From NCBI GenBank assembly GCA_039105265.1, contig JAPFFF010000061.1, positions 186,001 to 250,000 of the forward strand: DNA of 64,000 bases, written 5' to 3'. The translations under genes and the position numbers were made by a program. Positions 46,461 to 55,869 of the stretch are shown here, piece by piece (within the stretch, counting starts at the first letter, position 1; each line of letters starts with the position of its first letter). Origin of the DNA: Tritrichomonas musculus (Eukaryota > Parabasalia > Tritrichomonadida > Tritrichomonadidae). The notes beneath the pieces were generated by a model, which saw only the letters and a program-made list of their open reading frames with translations, did not search any database and was not told the origin of the DNA.

Positions 46461-47234
46461 TCATGATTGAAATTGATTGAAGTAATCATCAATGAGTGTA
46501 TGTAATTGTTCCAGCCGTTCATTCTTTATTATAATGTTGCAACCATTGATGGTATAATCATTACGAGGGAAGTTGTTCTTGACAATATCTTTAATGTCTT
46601 CGTTCGGACTCATCGCAATAGGTAAATCATTTTTGAAATAAAATCTTTCATTATCATTGTTATGAGTTGATACAGCTCTGAATGTTCGTTTGTTTCTTCT
46701 CACAAGATGAAGAATTGTGTTTTCGGTATCATTGGTTTCTTTCCAAATCAAATACTTGTAATTGTGTTCTTTGTTGGATGGTACGAGACGTGGTTTCTTT
46801 TGTTGTATTTCTTCGATTAAATCTTGTCTTTCACGTTCAAAATGAGAATCAAGAAGCTTCATGATGTAAATTGAATAACGAGGTGAAGCCCACATCGCTA
46901 CGTTATTTACAAGAAGACGATTAATATAAAATCCTCTTAATCCATTAGGTAATTCATCACGTTTTTCATAGATTTTGACGAGTGCGGAAATTTCCGCAGT
47001 CGAACTTTTACCCATTTCATCAATGATTTCCTTTGTTGTTTTGCTTTCAAACCAATCATTGACGCGTTTCTTTGAATGACAAGCTGTAATAATTGATTGT
47101 ACTTGATACATATCATCTTTGATTGAATGAACGATTCTCAAATGTTCATTGTATTGAATATATTCATAATCATTATTGATTGGTTGAGTTGTGGCGTTTG
47201 TGTTTGTGGCTGCGTTTGTTGTGTTGCTGCTCAT
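46461..47234 (-). CDS. KilA-N domain protein, element C
   Basis: 257 residues. KilA-N domain at about 25-125 (RVNDWFESKTTKEIIDEM; GFYINRLLVNNVAMWASPRY), a short linker in place of the long coiled coil of A and B, and a C-terminal domain (YKYLIWKETND to FNQFQS). Clearly homologous to but diverged from A/B. A TGCGGAAATTTCCGCA palindrome (46983-46998) sits where A and B carry their own palindromes. Directly downstream of PolB. Confidence 0.82.
   Translation of the reverse strand: MSSNTTNAATNTNATTQPINNDYEYIQYNEHLRIVHSIKDDMYQVQSIITACHSKKRVNDWFESKTTKEIIDEMGKSSTAEISALVKIYEKRDELPNGLRGFYINRLLVNNVAMWASPRYSIYIMKLLDSHFERERQDLIEEIQQKKPRLVPSNKEHNYKYLIWKETNDTENTILHLVRRNKRTFRAVSTHNNDNERFYFKNDLPIAMSPNEDIKDIVKNNFPRNDYTINGCNIIIKNERLEQLHTLIDDYFNQFQS
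46983..46998. repeat. Palindrome in the KilA-N gene (C)
   Basis: TGCGGAAATTTCCGCA, perfect 16-nt palindrome at the site that carries different palindromes in A and B. Confidence 0.85.
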
Positions 47235-47313
47235 TGTTTGAATTGCTGATAAAAAATTGATTTAAAAATAAATCAAATCAAAAATAAATTGATTTTCAAA
47301 TGACTTCTGGTTA

Positions 47314-47327
47314 GTCGGAATTCCGAC
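47314..47327. terminator. Palindrome after the PolB gene (C)
   Basis: GTCGGAATTCCGAC between the polymerase stop and the KilA-N start, in the same relative place as the palindromes of A and B. Confidence 0.55.
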
Positions 47328-47411
47328 CGACCCACTTTCATTATTGATTTCACGACTGGTAATATTCTACCACTCACATTTTGGTCTGGCAATTTTCTGC
47401 CATACCTGCAT

Positions 47412-50400
47412 TTAATGGTTTTCGATGAAATACTTTGATGCATTCATTCCGTGAATGTAAGGACAACAACATTGATTTGATAAAACAAGCATCTTATTGT
47501 GAAAACTAGTTAAAGCGTTTTTGATAACAGTTATTTTACTCATTTTATTGCCATTCATTTGAAGGTTTATATTTTTACCTTTCTTCACTGTTTGTTTTTC
47601 AATGACTTCTTTGTAATCACTTGATTTAATGTTGTTCTTCTTCAATGATACACCTTTAAGCTTTAATGAAATTGTTTTGTCATCTGACCATATCGTATAA
47701 CATTTGGCACATAAAGCAACTTGATTTGCTCCAAACTTTTCTATGCAACAGCCTAAAATCTTTTTGGTATCATAAGTGGTGTTTATTGCTGGGTTTGGCA
47801 TAAACGAATAAATATGTTTATCATAAAATGCTTTATCTTTGATGACGTAATCAAACAACTGGTCTAACGGTGCATTCATATTTCCTGCAATTGACATGTA
47901 AAGGCTATCTGTATCGACCGAGTTGAAATGAACCTTATTCATATCAATGCATTTATAAATAAAGTCATAAAGAAAAGTCAAGTACCAATATTTCGCGAGG
48001 TCTAATGTCCAGAATGATTCCTGCAAACAGGTATTGCATTTGAATGAATGAGGTTGTGATTGTATCAAATAACAATCATTTGACAATTTACAACCATTGC
48101 GATATGTATCAGATGCAATCAATTGAAAAGCTTTATTTTTATCAACAATTCTGATTTTGTTGAAGTTCTCGGAGTTTAATCCATCATATCCATAACTGCC
48201 ATTAAGCATGATTTTGTAAAACTTTTCATTGCCTTTTGTCTTTCCTGTCAATATATCTTGACGCTTCTTCATAAACTCACAAACAAATTGATTGAAACCG
48301 TCATGTGCCTCATATAAACTCAAGCTCTTAATGTCATCAACAATAAGTCCGTGGTCAATTAAAAACCATAAATAATAGTTTGAGAACGTCATAAACGTGT
48401 TGCATGTATCAAGCAACATTGTCAGCTTTCTTGTTTCTTTATCTGCTGAATTCAGTTTATTGTCTTTCATGTATTTGTACATATAGCTTCCGATTGTTTG
48501 TTCATCATTCATTATATTGATATTTCTAAACACAGGAGGGAAGTTAATCAAATCATTGATTTTATTCTTTGGGCATCTTAATTTGACTTCAGCTTTGAAT
48601 ATAAACTCACGGTTTGCATCAAATCGTTTCTTTGATTGAATGATATTCATTGCAGCATTGAATACCTTTTCATTCTTGTTTCCATCTTCATCATAAACAT
48701 CAAATCGTTTTATAAATGAACCAGGCATGTACATGATTCCTCCGTGATAGGGATTGAATGAATGTTTTACTGAACTGAATGAAGAGGGATACAATGAATT
48801 GAAATCAATACCAGCAACATGAGAGACAGTGTTTGAAGTGTCATAGCTGATGATTCTGTCATTGATAGCATCATATTTGAGTTTATTGATTAATGTTTGT
48901 CCTCTGATGTTCACTCGATGAAGTACATTTGATAAACCTCCTGTTATGTTCTCTCTCAAGTTGTAGTATTCTTTTTCATCAATTATGAGTGTAGGGAGGT
49001 GATGGAGCTTGCAGAATTTCTTCAATTGTATTTTGGTTCTTGTTATCTTATCATCATCTCTTTGTCTCAAACGATTACATTCAGCACAAGCCAACAAACA
49101 GTTATCAATCTGATGTCCTTTGTTGTTATCTATTCTGTCAAGTGTCGGTTTGTTGGTATGAGTAAAGTGTTCACCACACAAATGACATTTACCTGTTTCA
49201 TTTGATTCATACATTTTCATGAATGTATCGAAATCTTTTTCACTAACACATTTTGATATATCTCGCTGATTTTGATTCATCTGATTATGTTTCATGTCTT
49301 GCTTTCGATAGTTATCACATTTATTTAACCACCATTTCATTGTTGGTTTAAATGTGTTTGAATTGTTTATGATTTCATAATCGTTCTTCGGATTGAAATC
49401 TTTATAAGCAAGAGCATATTTGATACATGATGCGTTCTTTGACAATGAAAGATTACTTATCAAATCAACTTTGTATTCAGCATTCATTTGAATAAGGTTG
49501 TCAATCGGTTTAATCATCATTTCAACATCATTGTCATTGTATGACAACAAGTAATCCCAACGAGTTGCAAACCTCTTTGAATCAATCAAATACTCGTCAT
49601 AATCAGCTTTTGTTAAAGGATTCTTTTGATTGAGATAACTGTAAAAGTCTTCATATTCAAATGGTTCACTCTTTGACAACACTTCATTATAATTTTCACT
49701 GTTGATTGCTTCATAAGGAAAGACACCTTTCGAACTGTTAGATATACCACCAAAATCGATTCCAAACTGTTTGAGTGTTCCTCCAGCAACAAATGCTTGT
49801 GCATCAATGAACCTCAATCGAATAGGATATTTTGATGATTTCAATATGAATTGTTTCAGTGATGTAGCTGTTCCAATCATTCCACTATCGATAGACCAAT
49901 GATTTTTAATCAATTGCTCTTTGAATAAGTTTGAATCAAATCGTGATGAGTTAAAACCGAACACTGTTATTGTTTTCAATGATGAATCTATTTTATTGAG
50001 TTCTTCTTCCGATTTATCTTTAATAAAGCTCTTCAAATGATTCAATTTATCAACATACACATCACAGCCAACAACAAATAACCAGTCAATCCATTTGGCA
50101 ATGAATTCATTTGTTCGTATATCAAAGTTCTTTGTTATCAAACCTTTATCAAGCTTCACACATGATGAAACACTCAAAGGAATCAATCGAGAATTAATAA
50201 CTGATTTATCACTAACTTTCTTTTCAATCTTTTGCTCCATTGTTTCAAAATCATAAGTGATATAATGAATTGTTGGCTTCCACTCAAGCTCATAAGAAAG
50301 ACAATACAAATAAACAGTATTGTTTAAAATGTGCGGACAATATGGTAAAGCTTCTCGTGAAGGAATGAAATCCTTTTTGAATTTACCATCACATTTATCT

Positions 50401-51013
50401 ACATGTCTGTTGAATCTATCCATATGTTCATGACCTTTGTGAATGTATGAACCACAATGAGGGCATATATGAATGTTTGTTAATGCTTCAGCATTGATGA
50501 TATACATGATGTGAAGTATCTTATCCTTTGAATACAAGAGAGCTGAAAACGTTTTGTTTGATTCGTCTGTGTTATGCCATTGGTCTTGTAAATCGAAAAT
50601 ATGTTTCTCTTTGTCATATTCATAGATGTTGACATTGATGTTATGCTTCTTCGCTGATTCTTTCATTTCTTCAATCGTGATACCTTTGAACGAGTTGATG
50701 AATTGATTTGCTTCTTTTGAAGGTTTCTTTGTATAGCTCAAACCGTGTTCATCACATAATATTTTCTTTGCTGCTGCGGTTCTGTTGGAGATTTTAAATG
50801 TTCGTGTTTCAATAAGTTGCTTATTCAAACAACAAGCAAGAAATCGATACCAACACAAACAATCATCAACGTTATCAATAATGATATATTTATTTTTAAT
50901 GAATTCTTTTGGTAATCCATCAATCTTTCCTGTTATCTTAACAACTCGTGAGATTGTAAACGATACTGACCAAACAATACACAATTTGATGTTTGAAGTA
51001 GTGGTTTCATATT
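47412..51013 (-). pseudogene. Family B DNA polymerase, element C (partial)
   Basis: Homologous to the B polymerase from about residue 421 onward and open throughout. ExoI TYDFETME, ExoII GFNSSRFDSNLF, ExoIII YNDNDVEMM, HNH domain CHLCGEHFTHTNKPTLDRID to CAECNRLR, motif A GIDFNSLYPSSF, motif B IMLNGSYGYDG and motif C VDTDS are visible. More diverged from A and B than they are from each other. Homology stops at 51013, where an AGTAGT terminus begins. It keeps the HNH residues despite the divergence. Confidence 0.88.
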
Positions 51014-51291
51014 AGTAGTTATATATTTGCCACGATTTTTGCACTTCGTTCAAAAACCGCGTCAAATATTTCCCATCCGCGACCCCAGCCCCGCTATGCC
51101 AGGTATGATCCCCCACTCCCATTAATGATCTTCCACTGGGCTGCTCTCAGTATTCCTCTCAACGCTCTGCTAGGAAGGAGGTCCCGTATCGTTAACATCA
51201 AAAAAGATATAGAAAAAGTTGTTAATTGTGTGGTTTACTTAAAACCTAGTATGAGAGTATTTATTAAACGTTCTCTCAATAAACGTCCTTT
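51014..51291 (+). repeat. Putative terminal repeat of region D
   Basis: Begins AGTAGTTATATATTTGCC and contains an island of unusually high GC (about 51050-51195, CCGCGACCCCAGCCCCGC and on), reminiscent of the GC-rich outer part of B's terminal repeat. No inverted partner is in the window. No gene is convincing here. Confidence 0.45.
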
Positions 51292-51507
51292 TTATGGCTT
51301 CCAATCAGGATCTTTTTTGTCGTCGTCTTTTTCTTCTTCTTTCTTTTCCTCTTCTTCAAATTCGTCAGATGTTAAAACCCATTCAATATATGGTTCTTTA
51401 GGTACTTCAGGGAATTTATTGGTTTCAAAACGATCGTGATCGACTTCTCTTTGAATGAAAGACTTTGTTGCTTCATATTCAGCACGATCGGTGACAACTT
51501 TATCCAT
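51292..51507 (-). CDS. 71-aa acidic protein, region D
   Basis: MDKVVTDRAEYEATKSFIQR and on, ending in a run of Glu, Lys and Asp. Real-looking composition, ATG at 51507, divergent from the 224-aa gene with about 60 bp between starts. No family recognised. Moderate confidence because it is short. Confidence 0.5.
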   Translation of the reverse strand: MDKVVTDRAEYEATKSFIQREVDHDRFETNKFPEVPKEPYIEWVLTSDEFEEEEKKEEEKDDDKKDPDWKP

Positions 51508-51569
51508 TTTGAGGACAATTTTATGTACATTGGTATCAAAATCAACCTGAAGTTGAAGAAATAACAAAA

Positions 51570-52244
51570 ATGCAATACCTGCACGAAATTGCAAAAGCCG
51601 AAGCAGAAGCTGAAGAAGAAGAAAAAGAAATTGATTTGACTCATATAAAATTTCACCCATACAAGCGTTTACCAACAAAATTCTCCTACATACAAACGCA
51701 AGAATTTCAAGAAAAAGGGCTAAATACACCGAAAGAGCAACTAAACTGGCTAAATGCTAAATTGTTATGGAATGCTTTAGATCAAGATCAAAAGTGTCTC
51801 CTTGCCGCACATTTATTAGGAGACGAATTATTTGCAAAAGGCGATAAACAAGCATTACATTTGTTCATCGACGACGATAAACCAAATGATGACACAATTA
51901 CAATTCAGTGTGCTACATGGTGGGATGATTTGGAAAAAAAATTAGCAGATCTCAAAAAGCCAAAAATGGCAAAACACATCCAAAAGAAATTCGATTACAG
52001 ACAAAATAATAGAGATGGCTTGCCATTCGATGTAATAAAGTTTTTAATGTATCAATATTTAGACCAATACCGCTCAGAATACACAAACAATAAAGCTGTT
52101 TTAGGGGAATTAACACCTAATGATCCAAAAAATATTGATGAAATGAATGAAATCATAGAAGTAAGGATGTTGCCCACTGCCCAATTATGCATGGCATTAA
52201 AAAAATCTGCCCTGCCCACATGGGCAATGCATTTTTTTATATAA
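51570..52244 (+). CDS. 224-aa unknown protein, region D
   Basis: Helix-rich protein: acidic N-terminus (AKAEAEAEEEEKEID), a middle WLNAKLLWNALDQDQKCLLA segment, and a conserved-looking TIQCATWWDDLEKKLADL region. Cys and Trp content suggest a folded domain at about 70-190. No recognised family. Codon use is typical of the window. The 3' end runs into a series of GGGCA/TGCCC palindromes. Confidence 0.62.
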   Translation: MQYLHEIAKAEAEAEEEEKEIDLTHIKFHPYKRLPTKFSYIQTQEFQEKGLNTPKEQLNWLNAKLLWNALDQDQKCLLAAHLLGDELFAKGDKQALHLFIDDDKPNDDTITIQCATWWDDLEKKLADLKKPKMAKHIQKKFDYRQNNRDGLPFDVIKFLMYQYLDQYRSEYTNNKAVLGELTPNDPKNIDEMNEIIEVRMLPTAQLCMALKKSALPTWAMHFFI

Positions 52245-53496
52245 ATATATTAAATTTTTTGCATTGATAATGTGTATAAATTTTACTTTTAAATATTTTC
52301 TTAATTAAAAAAAAAATATCTAAATTTTATATTATATATGTAAAAATTGAATTGTTTATATTGGGCAATAAACCTTTGAAATTTTTGGGCATGGGCGCCC
52401 ATGCCCTTCATTCAAAATTTGAAAGAATTTCAATAGTTTACATGCTGGGCAGTACTGCCCACTTTCATAAGGTCAAATGTGGTCAAATAAATTAACCTTT
52501 TTGCCCAGGCTTTTTTATAATTAATAATGTTAAAATATGCATTTATTTTCTTAAAATACCTCAAATAAGCTCGGAAATGCTTTTTGGAGCTTTTTTTACT
52601 GTGATTTAGAAGCTGTTTATTGCAATCATCTGAATCAATAATAATTAAATCGGGATATAACAATAAGAAGCTCCAAAATACAGTAAAAAAGCTCAGAAGA
52701 GCATTTATAAGCTATATATTTCTAATTCAAGAACTGGTTGTTCCTATCCTTTATATTGAAAGAAGTAATATTTGAATATTATTCCTTTATTCTTTTTTTT
52801 TATTTTTAAATTTATAAATTTATGACAATTACTAAGAATATGTTTATCAAATATATTAAAATTAAAATGATTCAGATTATCCTATAAAAAAAATATAAAA
52901 TATCATATGTTAAAAACTGTTATGGCATTTTTAACCACCATCATTATGATAATCACATTGTGATGATTCTTTTGAGACCCAATTTGATGTGTTTATTTAA
53001 AAAGGATATCATAATATGAGCCCTCTAATATACTCTATTAGATTTTAAAGAAATTCGGCCCTCAATTTTTGAATGAGTTCTTTGAAATTTTTTTCCTGAT
53101 TTGTTTGCTTTTTTTACAATCAAAAATGAAAAAAGAATAACAAAATATTAAATTGTAGAAATAAATGAAGATAAATATACTTATTTACTTCTTTAATGAT
53201 GAAAATAATTTAACTTTATGATTTATATTAAATTCATAAAAATATTTTTCACAAAATTTAATTTGAATACCAAATATATTATGTAATAATGCTTTTTACT
53301 TCAAAATATTACTAAGTTTACATTTTTTATGAAAAGCATTTCGACAATTCTCATATAAAAATGAAATAATTTGAATAATTCTTAATGATTATTTATTATT
53401 TTCCTATTTTATACTAGTTTGGTAAAATTTTTAATCAAAAAAAAAAAAATATAAATATAGCGAATAAACCTTTTTTTGAAAAGAAAATTTTAAAAA
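52245..53496. other. AT-rich gene-free stretch with palindromes, region D
   Basis: About 1.25 kb without a credible gene. The left part has GC-rich palindromes: GGGCATGGGC/GCCCATGCCC (52387-52406), TGGGCAGT/ACTGCCCA (52446-52461), and further GGGCA or TGCCC words. An imperfect inverted repeat of about 28 bp (about 52587-52615 with 52669-52700, both containing GAGCTTTTTTACTGT) follows. The remainder is AT-rich with nothing notable. Confidence 0.6.
52387..52461. repeat. Paired perfect palindromes with GGGCA motifs
   Basis: A 20-bp perfect palindrome (52387-52406) and a 16-bp one (52446-52461), both built from GGGCA/TGCCC. A related TGCCCA-CA-TGGGCA lies at 52213-52226. Confidence 0.8.
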
Positions 53497-54927
53497 ATGT
53501 GGTTATATTTTTTTTTGGGGCAATTTCTAAAAAATCTTGTGCATTTTGGGCAAAATTTTTATAAATGGTCGGGCAAAAACGCATCATTAATAGAAGGAGA
53601 CCATCCAGAATTATCAAAAGAGCAACAAAACGCAATTTCAGAATTAACAATTGCGTATAGAAAAATTTATCCTTTGTCACCATTCGCTGATGCATATGCA
53701 CATGCACGTGAAAGAATTGTTACAGTTATGGAAGAGCACAAATACCTCGAACATGTCCCACCTTTGATTGAATTGCTCACGGAAGAAGAAAATGTAAAAT
53801 ATGCACAAAAAATGGAAGAAGAGCGTCAGGAAGAAGAAAATGCAAAAGAGTATCTCATTTCATCAACAGCAGACATATTACAAAGAATAAATCCAAAAAT
53901 GTCAAAAGAAGAGGCAATGGCCGATGCAGATAGCAGATTGTTTAACAAAATGTATGACGGTAAAAAGACAGCAAGAGAAATCTTCTCAAAGGAATTATTG
54001 AGCAGTGAAGAATTGAAAAAATGGGAATCAGCAACCAAGGAAATTCAATCAATTATAGAAATCCAAGAAGATTCTGATGATGTTGATAAAGATGTTGACG
54101 AAGTTCTCGAAATCTTAAACAAATTGCCTCAAAAAGATGAAAAGGATCAACCAAAACCTCAAAAAGATGAAAAGGATCTCACCGCACCTAAAAAAGATAA
54201 AGAAGAAGAAAGCAAAGAAAATCTCATCATAACCACCGTCAGAAAATTCCAAAAACTATTTCCCGAAAAGGATTTGGAAGAAATTAATGATGAAGTTCAA
54301 AAAAGATTGAATGCCAAAATGAAAGGAAATCGAAAAGCATCAAGAATTTTCCCTGATGAGTTACTCAATGATGATGAAAAAGAAAGATGGTCAAATCTTG
54401 AAGACCTCCATACTCAACAAATCGATAAACAAATTTCCAGAGAAGTAACCAAAAATGTTCTTTTTGATTTACAGACGGAGAACGGCTCACTAGTATTGCC
54501 ACCACCAGGAATGAGCAAAGAAGACTGGGCAAGAATGAATGCCGATCCTAACAAATTAAAAGCAGATATTTATAAAAAATTACAAGACCTCCCACCACCA
54601 CCACAACTTCCACCTCCACCAGAAAATTGGCGAGAATTACCTCAAACTCACAAATGGGTAAATATACAAGAATTCACATCCGATCAAAAAGCTCAAAAAG
54701 AAAATCAGCTAAGAAATGAATTGTTCGAATTCTTCAAAAAGCGATTCCATGGGGAAGAGAATTTGGCAAATGAAGTCGTTCACGCAAGAATTGCTGAATT
54801 TCAAAGGAAAACACCAAACGTACCCTGGTTCAAATTCCACATTGACAATTTCCTCACCTCAGTTGAACGTCAAGATCTACACACTGAACCAGTTCCACCT
54901 AACGTTCAAGAAGTTGACGAAAAATAA
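53497..54927 (+). CDS. 476-aa protein with duplicated domain, region D
   Basis: The first 25 residues are T-rich and low quality, so the true start may be a later ATG or the gene may be partial. Two related blocks of about 65 residues (about 118-180 and 243-308) share the pattern LI-T-L+-P---EE, RL--KM-G---A--IF--ELL, W. They are separated by PQKDEKD repeats. A Pro-rich stretch (PPPPQLPPPPENWREL) precedes a C-terminal helical domain. No family recognised. A structural or adaptor-type protein is possible. Confidence 0.62.
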   Translation: MWLYFFLGQFLKNLVHFGQNFYKWSGKNASLIEGDHPELSKEQQNAISELTIAYRKIYPLSPFADAYAHARERIVTVMEEHKYLEHVPPLIELLTEEENVKYAQKMEEERQEEENAKEYLISSTADILQRINPKMSKEEAMADADSRLFNKMYDGKKTAREIFSKELLSSEELKKWESATKEIQSIIEIQEDSDDVDKDVDEVLEILNKLPQKDEKDQPKPQKDEKDLTAPKKDKEEESKENLIITTVRKFQKLFPEKDLEEINDEVQKRLNAKMKGNRKASRIFPDELLNDDEKERWSNLEDLHTQQIDKQISREVTKNVLFDLQTENGSLVLPPPGMSKEDWARMNADPNKLKADIYKKLQDLPPPPQLPPPPENWRELPQTHKWVNIQEFTSDQKAQKENQLRNELFEFFKKRFHGEENLANEVVHARIAEFQRKTPNVPWFKFHIDNFLTSVERQDLHTEPVPPNVQEVDEK

Positions 54928-55020
54928 AAATTCCGATTATTGAGAGGTCGGTATAAAAATTACTCTCAACAAGATTTAGGTTTCTAATAAACCTTTAATT
55001 TAAAAAATTAACTTTTTTAT

Positions 55021-55404
55021 TTATTTATCTTCTTTTGCTTTTTCTTTTGCTTTTTCTTTTGATATAGGAACATAATATCCTTGATCGTAACCAATCATCA
55101 TTCCGGGTGACAAAAATTGTTGAATGAATTCGATATGAGTATCGAACCATTTAATCAAACAATCTTTTTTCCGTTGTTCTTCACGTGAGAAACCAGGGAT
55201 GATGATTTTTAAGTTATGTTGCATTAATTGTCTCATAACATGAGCAACAGAAAGCAATTTTTCGATTGAAACATTTTCACCATATCTCTTTTTGAGTACT
55301 TTCCAAGCTTCTGTCTTTTTAATATTTTTCATGTCTTTTGCAGACATAGCTGGAATATCATCTTTAATTTCATTTTGTTCAGGTACACTTGGTTTGTCAG
55401 ACAT
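55021..55404 (-). CDS. 127-aa unknown protein, region D
   Basis: Polar N-terminus, a helical middle (VLKKRYGENVSIEKLLSVAH) and a Lys/Glu-rich C-terminus (KEKAKEKAKEDK). ATG at 55404, with an initiator-like TCATTTTTATA whose A lies about ten bases upstream (reverse strand, 55414-55416). Divergent from the 92-aa gene. Function unknown. Confidence 0.6.
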   Translation of the reverse strand: MSDKPSVPEQNEIKDDIPAMSAKDMKNIKKTEAWKVLKKRYGENVSIEKLLSVAHVMRQLMQHNLKIIIPGFSREEQRKKDCLIKWFDTHIEFIQQFLSPGMMIGYDQGYYVPISKEKAKEKAKEDK

Positions 55405-55413
55405 TTATAAAAA

Positions 55414-55416
55414 TGA
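55414..55416 (-). promoter_or_regulatory. Initiator (Inr) for the 127-aa gene
   Basis: TCATTTTTATAA immediately upstream of the ATG fits the trichomonad initiator TCA(+1)YTW with a leader of about ten bases. Confidence 0.5.
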
Positions 55417-55476
55417 ACTTTTTAAATAGGCGACCGTTAACCAAAAAATCTAATTCTTTCTCGTGAGGTCATCACA

Positions 55477-55479
55477 TCA
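55477..55479 (+). promoter_or_regulatory. Initiator (Inr) for the 92-aa gene
   Basis: TCATTTTTATA, 14 bases before the ATG. Together with the Inr at 55414 it forms a compact two-way promoter of about 60 bp. Confidence 0.5.
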
Positions 55480-55492
55480 TTTTTATACAAGC

Positions 55493-55771
55493 ATGGAAGC
55501 CCGTACGATCCAACACTTACTCGAAGTTGTCGAAGCTCTTGATAGTGTTCATGAATGGAGAACTATTTCCGATGATCTTGATCAAAGAGAAAAAATGGCA
55601 TATATGCTCCAAGAAGCTGCAACCAATATGAATCACATCGATGATGTTCGTGTGATAATGAATGATGGAGATAGCACAAATGAAGAAAAAGCTAACGAAC
55701 TTGAATGCTTCTTCATTGAAGAATTAAAGACAGGTTTGAAAAATCTCAAACGCTGGAACGAAAGGAAATAA
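55493..55771 (+). CDS. 92-aa unknown protein, region D
   Basis: Acidic helical protein (MEARTIQHLLEVVEALDSVH), ATG chosen because the Inr-like TCATTTTT lies just upstream. Convergent with the integrase gene. Function unknown. Confidence 0.58.
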   Translation: MEARTIQHLLEVVEALDSVHEWRTISDDLDQREKMAYMLQEAATNMNHIDDVRVIMNDGDSTNEEKANELECFFIEELKTGLKNLKRWNERK

Positions 55772-55869
55772 TTAATTAAATAAACAATTCAATTTACTGC
55801 ATTTTTTGACACTCTTTTTATTTTTGCATTTTTTGACACCCTTTTATTTTTATTGCATAATCTGACAAT

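Larger units (their letters stand above)
44710..51013. mobile_element. Polinton element C, partial and rearranged
   Basis: Remnant of a more diverged Polinton subfamily: a fibre gene on the plus strand, convergent with a KilA-N gene on the minus strand, then part of a PolB gene on the minus strand. The PolB keeps the same domain order as in A and B but is clearly more diverged. The capsid, integrase and ATPase block that separates KilA-N from the fibre gene in A and B is absent, and the fibre gene is in the opposite relative orientation. It is partial at both ends, bounded by A's terminus on the left and by an AGTAGT-type terminus at 51014 on the right. Probably older than A and B. Confidence 0.75.

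Noticed and set aside
51050-51195. GC-rich island considered as a structured RNA or 5S rRNA gene
   Set aside because: It does not fit the 5S, tRNA or snRNA features I know, and it lies just inside a putative element terminus, where GC-rich sequence is expected.
51125-51439. 104-codon open frame on the plus strand
   Set aside because: It overlaps the putative terminal repeat and ends in a low-complexity Ser/Phe run antisense to the acidic 71-aa gene.
51508-51729. Upstream extension of the minus-strand 71-aa gene
   Set aside because: The extension is antisense to the better-supported 224-aa gene and is Leu/Phe-rich shadow sequence. The ATG at 51507 is preferred.
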